From Akkermansia muciniphila (GTDB lineage Bacteria > Verrucomicrobiota > Verrucomicrobiia > Verrucomicrobiales > Akkermansiaceae), in contig NZ_CP156688.1 in the NCBI RefSeq assembly GCF_040616545.1, positions 930,001-994,000 of the forward strand: a stretch of DNA of 64,000 nt. Reading direction: 5' to 3'. This document shows positions 9,158 to 17,432 of the stretch, piece after piece; position 1 is the first letter of the stretch, and every line of letters begins with the position of its first letter. The position numbers and the translations under genes were made by a program. Under the pieces are notes generated by a model, which was not told where the DNA came from, ran no database searches, and saw only the letters and a list, made by a program, of their open reading frames with translations.

Positions 9158-9901
9158 ATGAAGCTATCTACATTCTGCATTTTATGCTGCCTGTCCGCGG
9201 GGATTTCCCAGGCCGCCACTTACGTCTGGAGCGGAGCGGCAGGAAACGGGATTTACGGAGATTCCAATAACTGGACCGTGAACGGTGCGCCAAACGGCTA
9301 TTACCCGCAGCACAGCACCAATGACAACGCCGTCATTGGAGAAAATGCCGGAACCGTTACGTGGTCCAATGCCCAAGGCTTCTTCGGCGCCACCAATACG
9401 GTCCAGATCGGTTCCGGAAGCACGTTGCTCTGCACCACCACGGTAGGAGACCTCAACGTCAATTCCTTCAAGCTGGACGGCAATTCCCAGCTGGTATTCG
9501 AATCTACCAACGCCTTTGGACTGGGCCGGGACTTTACGCTGGACTTCGGCACCTTCTCAGCGGCGGAACACGGTTCCTGGGTTGCCACGGACCTCACCAA
9601 CTTCTGGACCAATGGAAAGACCGTCACCTTCACCGGCACGCTGGACATGAACAGCCTTTCCGGAAGTGGAACCATTGAACTGGCTTCCATCAAAACCGCC
9701 CAGCAGGGAGGCAATCTCAACCTGGACCTGAGCGGCCTGAACATCGCCAGCAACTCCCAGGTTCATGCGACCGTGACGCAGGTCACGGAAAACGGAGTTA
9801 CGAAGGTGCTCGTGAACTATGAAACCGTTCCGGAGCCCGCCACGGCCACGCTGAGCCTCCTGGGACTGGGCGCCCTGCTGTTAAGAAGAAAGAGGCAGTA
9901 G
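9158..9901 (+). CDS. PEP-CTERM sorting domain protein
   Basis: A 247-residue exported protein. The signal peptide (STFCILCCLSAGISQA) ends about residue 20. The mature part begins ATYVWSGAAGNGIYGDSNNW, a start often seen in exported autotransporter-like passengers. The C-terminus carries VPEPATATLSLLGLGALLLRRKRQ in the order PEP motif, hydrophobic helix, basic tail. That is the classic PEP-CTERM signal, recognised by exosortase (not in this window), so the protein should be processed at the envelope. The middle is Ser/Thr/Asn-rich with no enzyme motif. It stands alone, with a terminator directly after it. Confidence 0.85.
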   Translation: MKLSTFCILCCLSAGISQAATYVWSGAAGNGIYGDSNNWTVNGAPNGYYPQHSTNDNAVIGENAGTVTWSNAQGFFGATNTVQIGSGSTLLCTTTVGDLNVNSFKLDGNSQLVFESTNAFGLGRDFTLDFGTFSAAEHGSWVATDLTNFWTNGKTVTFTGTLDMNSLSGSGTIELASIKTAQQGGNLNLDLSGLNIASNSQVHATVTQVTENGVTKVLVNYETVPEPATATLSLLGLGALLLRRKRQ

Positions 9902-9927
9902 CCTCTCTGCCGCAGAAACGGTTTTAT

Positions 9928-9966
9928 CCCCGGCTTGTTCCTGAAAGGAAAAGCCGGGGTTTTCTT
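9928..9966 (+). terminator. Rho-independent terminator after PEP-CTERM gene
   Basis: The stem is CCCCGGCTT (9928-9936) with AAGCCGGGG (9951-9959), with a further inner TTCC/GGAA pairing around a TGAA loop, followed by TTTTCTTTT. This is a strong intrinsic terminator. Confidence 0.88.
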
Positions 9967-10066
9967 TTACCGCGGAGCCAATTCACACAAATCCCCCCGC
10001 TTTATGCGTCAAGAGTTCCGCCCCGGGCCGCCCTGAACGGAAAAACGGGCTGGTTTGCGGCTCCGG

Positions 10067-11437
10067 TCAGAACTCACAGTTCCGCGGAGTGCGCGCAAAG
10101 GGCAGCACGTCCCGGATGTTGGTCACTCCGGTAATGAACATCAGCAGGCGTTCAAACCCGGCGCCGAATCCGGCATGCGGCACGGTGCCGTAACGGCGCA
10201 GGTCGGCATACCATTGGTACGCCTCCTCATTCATGCCCATGCGGTTCATGTTTTCCAGCAGGATGTCCAGCCTCTCTTCACGCTGGCTCCCTCCCACGAT
10301 TTCCCCGATGCCGGGCACCAGCACATCCATGGCGGTAACGGTCTTACCGTCCTCATTCAGGCGCATGTAGAAAGGCTTGATCTCCTTCGGGTAGTTGTAC
10401 ACGATGACCGGGCACTTGAAATGCTCTTCCGTCAGGAAGCGTTCGTGCTCGCTCTGGAGGTTGATGCCCCAGGAAACGGGATAATCAAACGCCTTTCCAC
10501 TCTTGAGAAGGATGTCCACGGCCTCCGTATAGGAACAGCGCACAAACGGCGTTTCCTTCACATGCTCCAGCCGCTCTTTCAGCCCCTTGTCCACAAACCT
10601 GGTCAGGAATTCTACTTCCTCCGCGCTGTTTTCCAGGGCATCGCTGACCAGGAAGCGGATGAACGCTTCCGCCATGTCCATGTCCCCGTGCAGGTCGCAG
10701 AAGGCCATTTCCGGCTCCACCATCCAGAATTCCGCCGCGTGGCGCGTGGTATTGGAGTTCTCCGCCCGGAAGGTGGGGCCGAAAGTATAAATATTGCTCA
10801 GGGCGCACGCAAAGGCCTCCCCTTCCAGCTGGCCGCTCACGGTGAGGTATGCCGCCTTGCCGAAGAAATCACGGGCGGCGTCACGGGAAGCGGCGTCACC
10901 CACTTCCAGCGTCGTTACGCGGAACATTTCACCCGCTCCCTCGCAGTCGCTGGCAGTAATGATGGGCGTGCTGACCCAGGAAAAGTCCCTGGCCTGGAAA
11001 AACCGGTGAATGGCAAACGCCAGCCTGCTGCGCATGCGGAACACGGCGCCGAACAGGTTGGTGCGGGGCCGCAGATGGGCAATGGAACGCAGGAATTCCG
11101 GCGTATGCCCCTTTTTCTGCAAGGGGTAGGAATCCGGGGCGGTCCCCACCAGCTCCAGGGAAGAGGCGCGCAGTTCCCAGCGCTGCCTGCCCTGCCCGGC
11201 GACGAGAGCCCCGCGGATGCTCACGGCGGACCCGGTAGTCATCTCCCCGATCCGTTCATAGCCGGGAATGCCTTCATCCGCTACCACCTGGAGGGAAGCC
11301 ACGGAGGAGCCGTCATTTACCTCCAGAAAGGAAAAGGCCTTGGAATCGCGGCGCGTCCGCACCCAGCCCTGAATCAGTACGTCCGGCATTTCCGCCTCAC
11401 TGGCCAGGGCATGCTTCACCAATGTTCTGCTGATCAT
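10067..11437 (-). CDS. asnS: Asparaginyl-tRNA synthetase
   Basis: A class IIb aminoacyl-tRNA synthetase that charges tRNA-Asn in the cytoplasm, 456 residues from the chosen start. The N-terminal OB-fold anticodon-binding domain begins [25 protein letters not shown]. Class II motif 2 is near [21 protein letters not shown], and motif 3 is the C-terminal [29 protein letters not shown]. An in-frame ATG exists 30 nt upstream (11467), but family alignment favours the start [11 protein letters not shown] at 11437. A TATTATACT sequence (11444-11452) lies immediately upstream and could be a -10 element, which would give an almost leaderless transcript. An AGGAG sits 18 nt from the ATG, too far to be a normal ribosome site. 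AspRS is excluded by the asparaginyl-type motif 2. Confidence 0.93.
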   Translation of the reverse strand: MISRTLVKHALASEAEMPDVLIQGWVRTRRDSKAFSFLEVNDGSSVASLQVVADEGIPGYERIGEMTTGSAVSIRGALVAGQGRQRWELRASSLELVGTAPDSYPLQKKGHTPEFLRSIAHLRPRTNLFGAVFRMRSRLAFAIHRFFQARDFSWVSTPIITASDCEGAGEMFRVTTLEVGDAASRDAARDFFGKAAYLTVSGQLEGEAFACALSNIYTFGPTFRAENSNTTRHAAEFWMVEPEMAFCDLHGDMDMAEAFIRFLVSDALENSAEEVEFLTRFVDKGLKERLEHVKETPFVRCSYTEAVDILLKSGKAFDYPVSWGINLQSEHERFLTEEHFKCPVIVYNYPKEIKPFYMRLNEDGKTVTAMDVLVPGIGEIVGGSQREERLDILLENMNRMGMNEEAYQWYADLRRYGTVPHAGFGAGFERLLMFITGVTNIRDVLPFARTPRNCEF

Positions 11438-11542
11438 GGCGCAAGTATAATACAGCTCCTTTCCCATTCCAGCAGAATTACCTTCCCGCGCGGAGAATAA
11501 TCCGGCGTTCCAGCCAGGGAAACAAGGGGAGGCAAAGCCGCT

Positions 11543-12826
11543 TTACTTGGAGGGCTGCATGACCTGCCGCCCCGTCGTAATGGCAATGGCGTCCGCCAAA
11601 GGCATTTCCTTCTCCGTGTGCTCCGCTCCCCAGGAATCCGAGAAGATCAGCGTCTTCTTTTCCTCATCAAAGCCGATGATGAGCCTCAGGTGGCCGCCGC
11701 GCGTCTGGGAAATGCGCATCGGTTCCGGAACCACTCCAAGCTGCACGGACCACAGTACGGGTATGCCCGCCGAGATATAGGGCTTGATGGAATTAAGCCA
11801 TTTATCCATCTGGGACGGAGATCCGGCCCGCGCCAGTTTCAGCACTTCCCCGTCCGCATTGTCCCAGAAGCCGGGCCAGTCATATTCATCCTCGAACTTC
11901 TCCTTTTTCAATTTGGACGCCGCGCGGTTGTAGGCTTTCAGCAGGTTCCTGAAATCCCGGGCATCCGTCAGGGAATCCAGCACCTTGATCCGGATCTGGA
12001 AGCGCGCCCCGATCTTTTTCAGGTTCTCCGCCATTTCCTTCGTGCTGGTGCCTCCTTCAGCGGAAGAATTGGCCAGGGAAGCCAGTTCATGCTGGTCCAC
12101 GTAATCCATCCCGTAATAAGCAAAAATGCGGGCTGCCGTAGCCACCACGCAATACCCCTTCTGCCCCTGGTCCACCATGGGAATATCATGGATCACCACG
12201 CGTTTTCCCTCCTTCCTGACATGCTGTTTCACGTCAGCCTTCCTGGCGCGGGAGGAAGTGTCTCCCCGCGCGATGGAAGCCTCCGTGGGGCCGGCCTTCA
12301 ACCGAATGAATTCCGCTTCAAATTCCCTGCCCTCCCTGGACGTATTGATCTCCAGGGCAATCGCTCCCTTGTCCCAGTTCCAGGACCAGCCGTTGACCTT
12401 CACCACCGCCTCCCGGCGGGAGGCGCGGTATTCCTTGGGCTGCACTCCGGTGAGCCCGGTCAGGGCCTCCCGGATATGGTCCAGGCGCTTTTCAAACTCT
12501 TCCTTGTCAATGGCCCCGTTGTCCCCCTTGTTATACATCATGATGGTCATGGACTGGGGAACGCCCTCCTTCCAATGCACCAGCATTTCCCCCAGGGACA
12601 TTTTTCCCAGCTTGATCGCAGGCTTCGCAATCCGCAGCTGGGTTTTTCCCTTGTCCACCCAGCCTCCGGACTCTCCGTTAAAATATTTTCCGAACAAATC
12701 CGGCTGCGGCAGATTCCAGAACGCGCCGGACTTCAAATCCGGCGCAATGTCTCCCGCGCCCCATGCGGCGGGAAGAAGACAGCAGGCAGAAAAAAGGGAC
12801 AGGACTGAAGAGATGAAGCGCATCAC
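11543..12826 (-). CDS. Secreted C39-like cysteine peptidase
   Basis: A 427-residue exported protein with signal peptide ISSVLSLFSACCLLPAAWGA. The C-terminal half looks like a papain-fold C39 peptidase. The probable nucleophile is Cys226 in VDQGQKGYCVVATAARIFAYYG, preceded by the usual oxyanion Gln, and the His is His379 in TRGGHLRLIIGFDEE, followed by SDSWG, where the third catalytic residue is expected. The N-terminal half (about residues 30-190) has no recognised domain and could be a prodomain or substrate-binding part. C39 peptidases cleave double-glycine leaders when fused to ABC transporters. Here there is no transporter, so it is more likely a free periplasmic or secreted protease. Its substrate is unknown. 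Confidence 0.75.
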   Translation of the reverse strand: MMRFISSVLSLFSACCLLPAAWGAGDIAPDLKSGAFWNLPQPDLFGKYFNGESGGWVDKGKTQLRIAKPAIKLGKMSLGEMLVHWKEGVPQSMTIMMYNKGDNGAIDKEEFEKRLDHIREALTGLTGVQPKEYRASRREAVVKVNGWSWNWDKGAIALEINTSREGREFEAEFIRLKAGPTEASIARGDTSSRARKADVKQHVRKEGKRVVIHDIPMVDQGQKGYCVVATAARIFAYYGMDYVDQHELASLANSSAEGGTSTKEMAENLKKIGARFQIRIKVLDSLTDARDFRNLLKAYNRAASKLKKEKFEDEYDWPGFWDNADGEVLKLARAGSPSQMDKWLNSIKPYISAGIPVLWSVQLGVVPEPMRISQTRGGHLRLIIGFDEEKKTLIFSDSWGAEHTEKEMPLADAIAITTGRQVMQPSK

Positions 12827-12983
12827 GGAAAAGGAGTTGAGGGCTATCCCGCGGCGCGGGATTTATACTGACAATGTATTCTCCCATGACGGTTCTGCCA
12901 AGAAAAAAGGAATCACGCGGACCGGAGGAAAGGCGCCCGTTCCCCTTCCCCGCATCAGGATCATTCAGGCCCATCCCTTATAC

Positions 12984-13020
12984 AAAAAACGGCCTGCCGC
13001 GGTGAATCCGCAACAAGCCG
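12984..13020 (-). terminator. Rho-independent terminator after trxA
   Basis: Read on the minus strand, a 13-bp stem (13020-13008 with 13002-12990, three G-U pairs) and a 5-nt ATTCA loop are followed by TTTTTT (12989-12984). It lies 23 nt past the trxA stop and ends the membrane protein-trxA transcript. Confidence 0.85.
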
Positions 13021-13043
13021 CCTTGAATGAATAACCAGTCCGG

Positions 13044-13361
13044 TTACATGAACGGGCGCAAGCGCTGCATGATGGCGTCCTTGGAAGAGGCGCCCACCAT
13101 CGTGTCCATGATTTCCCCATCCTTGATAATCAGGAGCGTGGGGATGGTACGCACGCCGTAGGTAGCGGCCAGGCCGTTATTGGCGTCCACATCCACTTTG
13201 CCCACTTTGATCTTGCCGGCCAGTTCCGTGGAGAGCTGGTCAATGATCGGGGCGATCATGCGGCAGGGGCCGCACCATGTAGCCCAGAAGTCGACAAGCA
13301 CAGGAATGTCGGACTTAAGAACTTCGTCCTCAAAATTTGCTTCAGAAAATACGTTTGCCAT
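13044..13361 (-). CDS. trxA: Thioredoxin
   Basis: A 105-residue cytoplasmic thioredoxin, the standard length. The redox site is WCGPC with Cys30 and Cys33, preceded by VLVDFWAT. The cis-proline loop is [10 protein letters not shown]. It reduces protein disulfides with electrons from thioredoxin reductase (not in the window). It follows the Pro/Ala-rich membrane protein gene by 38 nt on the same strand and is closed by a strong terminator, so the two may be cotranscribed. There is no signal peptide. Confidence 0.96.
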   Translation of the reverse strand: MANVFSEANFEDEVLKSDIPVLVDFWATWCGPCRMIAPIIDQLSTELAGKIKVGKVDVDANNGLAATYGVRTIPTLLIIKDGEIMDTMVGASSKDAIMQRLRPFM

Positions 13362-13399
13362 AGTACCGCTTAGAGTAGTTCAACAAGGATTACGTTCAC

Positions 13400-14107
13400 T
13401 TATTCTTCTGCATCCGCACTGTCGGAAGACTCGTCAGCGGCTGTGTCGGAGGCGGCGTCATCGGAAGGCTCGTCAGCAGCCGTATCCTCCGTTGCTTCTT
13501 CATCAGCGGCGGAGGGAGCCGCGGCGGCGGGCTTGGAGTCGCCGCCCAGCCAGCCCGTCATGCTGCGGGATTCCAGAGTATCCGTGAAGTATTGATAACC
13601 AACAAAAATCAGCGCAAAAGCCAGGGCCACGAAGGAAAGGACATTCAGCAGCGTATTGGGGGCGGCTTGCGTATCCTCTTCAAATTTCTTGGCCGTAAAG
13701 GAAGTGGAAGAAACGGGAGCGGCCGCAGGAGCGGTATTCAGCCCGATGGTGGCCTGCGGAAGCTGGGCGGTAGCCATTCCTGCGCCGGGAGGCGTCAGGG
13801 GAACGGTGGGCGCAGCAGCGGCGGGGGCCGCACCGGCAGGAGGCGCGATGGGCGTGGTGGCGGAACCAAGAGCAACCGTCTTCAACCCGCCGCCAAGCTT
13901 GATGCCGCCGCCAAGTCCGGCGGGACGCAGGGGGATGGTGGGCGCAGCGGCTGCGGGCGGAGCGGCGGGAGCCGCAGGAGCGCCGGCTACGGGAGGCGCC
14001 GCGGGAGCTGCCGGTGCACTGGGCACGGAAGGAGCTGCCGGCGGAGTCGGGATGCTGGGCGGGGGCGGAGTACCGCCCGGAATGGAGGGGGGAGGTGGAT
14101 TACTCAT
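13400..14107 (-). CDS. Pro/Ala-rich single-pass membrane protein
   Basis: A 235-residue low-complexity protein. Residues 1-70 are Pro/Ala-rich with PPPPSIP and PAAPSVPSAPAAP repeats. A second Pro/Ala stretch leads to one transmembrane helix (LNVLSFVALAFALIFVGYQYF, about residues 155-177), and the C-terminus is strongly acidic (Asp/Glu/Ser/Ala repeats). The likely topology is a cytoplasmic proline-rich arm and an acidic outer tail. No enzyme motif is present. Position upstream of trxA on one transcript is the only context. Similar proline-rich heads occur on many unrelated envelope proteins, so no function is assigned. Confidence 0.65.
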   Translation of the reverse strand: MSNPPPPSIPGGTPPPPSIPTPPAAPSVPSAPAAPAAPPVAGAPAAPAAPPAAAAPTIPLRPAGLGGGIKLGGGLKTVALGSATTPIAPPAGAAPAAAAPTVPLTPPGAGMATAQLPQATIGLNTAPAAAPVSSTSFTAKKFEEDTQAAPNTLLNVLSFVALAFALIFVGYQYFTDTLESRSMTGWLGGDSKPAAAAPSAADEEATEDTAADEPSDDAASDTAADESSDSADAEE

Positions 14108-14296
14108 ATCGGAAAAAATAGCTGTGCTGAACGATAGCTCTCGCTTATTTCCGTCCGTAAATCAAGAAAAAGAATGCGCAAAGCCTGAATTCCGTGCAAT
14201 TTTTTTCAAATTGAACCGTATTCCATCCTAAACACGCTGTCCGGACTTGCCCTGAAAAGCGTTCTTTCCTACGCTGTGTATCCGGCATTATTTCAT

Positions 14297-14977
14297 ATGA
14301 AACCCATTACCAAATTAGCTTCCACCAGCCTGCCTGACGGTTCCCTTCTTGAACTCTGGGAACGGGACGGCTTTCATTTTCTTCTCCGTGACGGCATGCA
14401 GATGGCGTCCAGTTTTTCCCATGGAAGCAATGAAACGGCCGCAGCCATGGCCGCAGCCCCGGTAAAAAGGGCCAACCAGCCCTCTTTTCTCCTGGACGGC
14501 CTCGGCCTGGGATTCACCCTGTTTGCCCTGATGGACCAGGTGCAGAGGGAAAAGGCCAGCTTCATTGTGGGGGAACCCTGCAAACAGCTCGTGGACTGGC
14601 ATGAGCAGTTGCTGGACAAGGAACGCCCCGGCTTTCTGCATGATCCCCGCGTCAGTGTGGAATTTACTTCCGCACTCCAGGTGGCCCGCAAGAACCCGAA
14701 GAGCTTCCATGGCATCCTGTGCCGCTCCACGCATGAGCGCATGAACCTGACCGTGGCAGAGGCTTCCGACTATTTTGCCGCGCTCAAGCAGGGCGGCCTG
14801 CTGGTCATCACCATAGCCCGGCCGGACACCCGCCTGGCCCGCACCCTGCAAAAAGCGGGCTTTGAAGTCAGCACGGAAGCCGTGCCTGCCTCACATAAAG
14901 GAAAGAAAACCACCTTTCACACCGTTCTTCTTGGAAAGAAGGGGCGGTTCGTCCCCTTCTCCGCCCACCAGTCCTGA
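14297..14977 (+). CDS. Spermidine synthase-like protein
   Basis: A 226-residue protein starting MKPITKLASTSL (an earlier in-frame start at 14276 would add 7 residues). It resembles the non-catalytic or divergent spermidine synthase/methyltransferase fold: LPDGSLLELWERDGFHFLLRDG at the N-terminus, a glycine-rich LLDGLGLGFTLFAL where SAM or dcSAM would bind, and LKQGGLLVITIARPDTRLARTLQKAGFEV, typical of the late strands of this fold. Polyamine-binding acidic residues are not clear, so a real aminopropyltransferase activity is uncertain. It begins a run of six closely spaced plus-strand genes, 15 nt before the HlyD-like gene. Confidence 0.55.
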   Translation: MKPITKLASTSLPDGSLLELWERDGFHFLLRDGMQMASSFSHGSNETAAAMAAAPVKRANQPSFLLDGLGLGFTLFALMDQVQREKASFIVGEPCKQLVDWHEQLLDKERPGFLHDPRVSVEFTSALQVARKNPKSFHGILCRSTHERMNLTVAEASDYFAALKQGGLLVITIARPDTRLARTLQKAGFEVSTEAVPASHKGKKTTFHTVLLGKKGRFVPFSAHQS

Positions 14978-14991
14978 TTTCACCATTCCAT

Positions 14992-16176
14992 ATGAAGCGC
15001 ATATCCCTCACCACCGCCGGCCTTCTGGCCGCCCTCCTCATGGGAGTTCCCGCCATGGCGGACTCCATCGCCCCGGGCATCCTGCTGCCCAAAAAGAATA
15101 CCAAGTCCATTTCCTTCTCCCCCAAGGGAACCTCAGACATCTTCCTCCTGGGCATCATGTCCCAGGGCAGTTCCGTGAAAAAGGGGGAATCCGTGGCGCA
15201 GGCCGACTTCCGCATTCTGGACAGGAGCATTGAGGACTACGAACGCACCATTAAAAGCAAGAACCTGGAAGTGCTGAAACTCCGCTACGCCCTGGACCAG
15301 CAGAAGGAACGCTCCGCCATGGCCCTGCAAAAATACCAGACCGCCCTGACGCGCACGGAAGAGGACCAGAAGGACTTTCTGGAAAAGCGGAAGGCCCGCA
15401 TGCTGGCGGAAGAGGAGGAACGCGTGAACCGGGCCCTGCGCCACATGTCCTACAAGCAGGAGGAGCTGAACCAGCTCACCAAGATGTACAAGGACGACCA
15501 GGTGGCGGAAGAAACGGAAGAGATCATCCTGAAGCGCCTGAAAAACGAACTGGGCGAAAGCGAATTTGCCGTGCAGGGGGCCAAGCTCGTCGCGGAACTT
15601 GCCAAGCTGCGCAACATCCACCGCCTGGGGGAAGACTACGCCACCGCGGTCAGGGAAAAGCAGACAGACCTGGCGGAAGCCAAAAAACAGGCGGACTTTG
15701 ACCTGGAACAGAAAAAGATAGCCCTGACGGAAGCGGAAGTTTCCCTGCGCCGCCTCCAGGACAAGTACAATGAACTGAAAGCGGACCGGGAAATGGCCGC
15801 CTTCAAGGCGCCGGAAAGCGGCATCCTGCTTTACGGCGGCTACGTGGCGGACAAATGGGTAGCCATTCCGGTGGCGGAAAAACTGAAACCCGGCGGCAAG
15901 CTGGAAGCCTTTGATAAAATAGCCACTATCGTCCCCCCTGATTCGGAACTGATCGTTCAGGCTACTCTGCCGGATTCCACCGCCACGCCCAAGGTTGGGG
16001 AAACCGTCATCATCAAGGTGACGAACATGCAGATTCCGGGCGTGATCACGGAAGCCAGCCCCATTCCGGGCGCCGACGGCAAGCGGCGCATCATCATCAC
16101 GCCCAAGGTTCCCGCCAGCCAGATCTTCGCCCCCGGCCTTCCCGTCCAGGTGACGATCAAGGACCAGCAGGCGTAA
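14992..16176 (+). CDS. HlyD-family periplasmic adaptor-like protein
   Basis: A 394-residue exported protein with signal peptide ISLTTAGLLAALLMGVPAMA. A short N-terminal lipoyl/beta-barrel part (SFSPKGTSDIFLLGIMSQGSSVKKGESVA) is followed by a long charged coiled coil (about residues 75-265). The second half of the barrel (FKAPESGILLYGGYVADKW) then leads to a beta domain with ELIVQATLPDSTATPKVGETVIIKV, the usual membrane-fusion-protein order. Such proteins bridge inner-membrane pumps and outer-membrane channels, but neither a pump nor a TolC gene is adjacent. The downstream genes are exported toroid and GH43 proteins, so the adaptor may have been adapted to an envelope role with them. Confidence 0.7.
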   Translation: MKRISLTTAGLLAALLMGVPAMADSIAPGILLPKKNTKSISFSPKGTSDIFLLGIMSQGSSVKKGESVAQADFRILDRSIEDYERTIKSKNLEVLKLRYALDQQKERSAMALQKYQTALTRTEEDQKDFLEKRKARMLAEEEERVNRALRHMSYKQEELNQLTKMYKDDQVAEETEEIILKRLKNELGESEFAVQGAKLVAELAKLRNIHRLGEDYATAVREKQTDLAEAKKQADFDLEQKKIALTEAEVSLRRLQDKYNELKADREMAAFKAPESGILLYGGYVADKWVAIPVAEKLKPGGKLEAFDKIATIVPPDSELIVQATLPDSTATPKVGETVIIKVTNMQIPGVITEASPIPGADGKRRIIITPKVPASQIFAPGLPVQVTIKDQQA

Positions 16177-16192
16177 GCCCCTACGGACCGCC

Positions 16193-17428
16193 ATGAACAA
16201 GGCTATCCTCCTTCTCGCCGCCCTGGGCGCCTGCACGGCGTTCTGCGCTCCCGCGCAACCGGAAAATACGGCAAAGAAGGAGAAAAGGGACACCATCCCC
16301 ATCGCCAGGGTGCCGGACGTTCCGCCGCCCTCCCGGGAAAAGCTGGACGCCTCCATCCGCAAGGCGGCGGATTTCCTGCTGGGCAACCAGAACAAAGACG
16401 GCTCCTGGGGAAGCCACACGCTCACCAAGGGACTGAACGTCATCTGCCCCTACCCGGAAGGCCCCAGGTCATTCAGGACCGCCTCCACCTCCCTGTGCGT
16501 CATCGGTCTGCTCGCCAGCCCGCTGAAGGAAGACCCGGCCGTGAAAACGGCTCTGGACAAGGCTATCCAGTACCTGCTTACCACGCTTCCCACCCTGAAA
16601 CGCGGAGATACGCGCACCGTGCTCGGCGTCTGGGGGCATGCCTACGGACTTTCCGCCCTGTGCAGGGCGGCCCGGGGCCTTCCGGAAGACTCCCCCCGGT
16701 ACGCGGAACTGAAAAAAGTGGCGGCACTGCAAGTGGAAGCGCTGGACCAGATGGCGGACGTCCAGGGCGGCTGGGGCTATTACACGTTCCAGACCTTCTC
16801 CAAACGCCCTATCGGAGAACCTACCTCCTTCCTGACCGCCACGGTGCTGATCGCCTACAAGGATGCGGAACGGGCCTTCGGCCTCAAGCCTGATCCCCGC
16901 ATCCTCAAACGGGCGGTGGCCGGGCTGGAAAAACTGCGCACTCCCGCCGGGAGCTACGTTTATTCCTTCTCCCACTCCTTCTACCCCGGCAGGCCCATCA
17001 ACCGCCACACCGGCAGCCTGGCCCGCACCCCGGCGGGGGATCTGGCCCTGATCCAGTATGATCCGGACTTCATTTCCAGGCTTCAGCTGGAAGACGGCCT
17101 GGAACGCATCTGGAGCCGCGGAGGATGGCTTTCACTGGCCGTAAAAAAGCCCATCCCGCATGAAAGCTTTGCCCAAAATGCAGGCTACTTCTTCTACTAC
17201 GGCTACTATTATGCCGCCCGTTGTCTTTCCGAAGTGCCTGCGGAACGCCTGAAGCGCCACGCCTCCCATCTGGCGGCCGACCTGCTGCCCATGCAGGAAA
17301 AGGACGGTTCCTGGTGGGACTACCCCCTGTACAACTACCACAAATTCTACGGCACCGGCTATGCCCTGTTTGCCGTTTCCCGCGTGCGGGATTCACTGTA
17401 CCCTCCAAGCCCGGCTCCCGCCCCCTGA
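16193..17428 (+). CDS. Exported alpha/alpha-toroid (prenyltransferase/squalene-oxidase repeat) protein, copy 1
   Basis: A 411-residue protein with signal peptide NKAILLLAALGACTAFCAPA. It contains several repeats of the terpene cyclase/protein prenyltransferase alpha-alpha barrel type, each with a QxxDGSWG-like motif (NQNKDGSWGSH, VQGGWGYYTFQTF, TPAGSYVYSFSHSF, EKDGSWWDYPLYNYHKFYGTGYAL). The DxDD motif needed for squalene-hopene cyclisation is not found, so it is probably not a terpene cyclase. Its export also argues against an isoprenoid substrate. The next gene is a paralog 5 nt downstream, and both lie between a HlyD-like gene and two GH43 genes. A carbohydrate or glycoprotein ligand is an inference from that context only. 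Confidence 0.7.
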   Translation: MNKAILLLAALGACTAFCAPAQPENTAKKEKRDTIPIARVPDVPPPSREKLDASIRKAADFLLGNQNKDGSWGSHTLTKGLNVICPYPEGPRSFRTASTSLCVIGLLASPLKEDPAVKTALDKAIQYLLTTLPTLKRGDTRTVLGVWGHAYGLSALCRAARGLPEDSPRYAELKKVAALQVEALDQMADVQGGWGYYTFQTFSKRPIGEPTSFLTATVLIAYKDAERAFGLKPDPRILKRAVAGLEKLRTPAGSYVYSFSHSFYPGRPINRHTGSLARTPAGDLALIQYDPDFISRLQLEDGLERIWSRGGWLSLAVKKPIPHESFAQNAGYFFYYGYYYAARCLSEVPAERLKRHASHLAADLLPMQEKDGSWWDYPLYNYHKFYGTGYALFAVSRVRDSLYPPSPAPAP

Positions 17429-17432
17429 ACCC

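Noticed and set aside
11444-11452. TATTATACT upstream of asnS and TATACT at 25271 upstream of the DUF1015 gene as promoters
   Set aside because: They lie 3-6 nt from the start codons, so a -10 role would require leaderless transcripts; no -35 match supports this. Left as a comment only.
13656-14231. Long plus-strand frames opposite the Pro/Ala-rich membrane protein
   Set aside because: They are antisense to a GC-rich repeat gene and have Gly/Ala/Arg-rich shadow composition with no start signal or domain.
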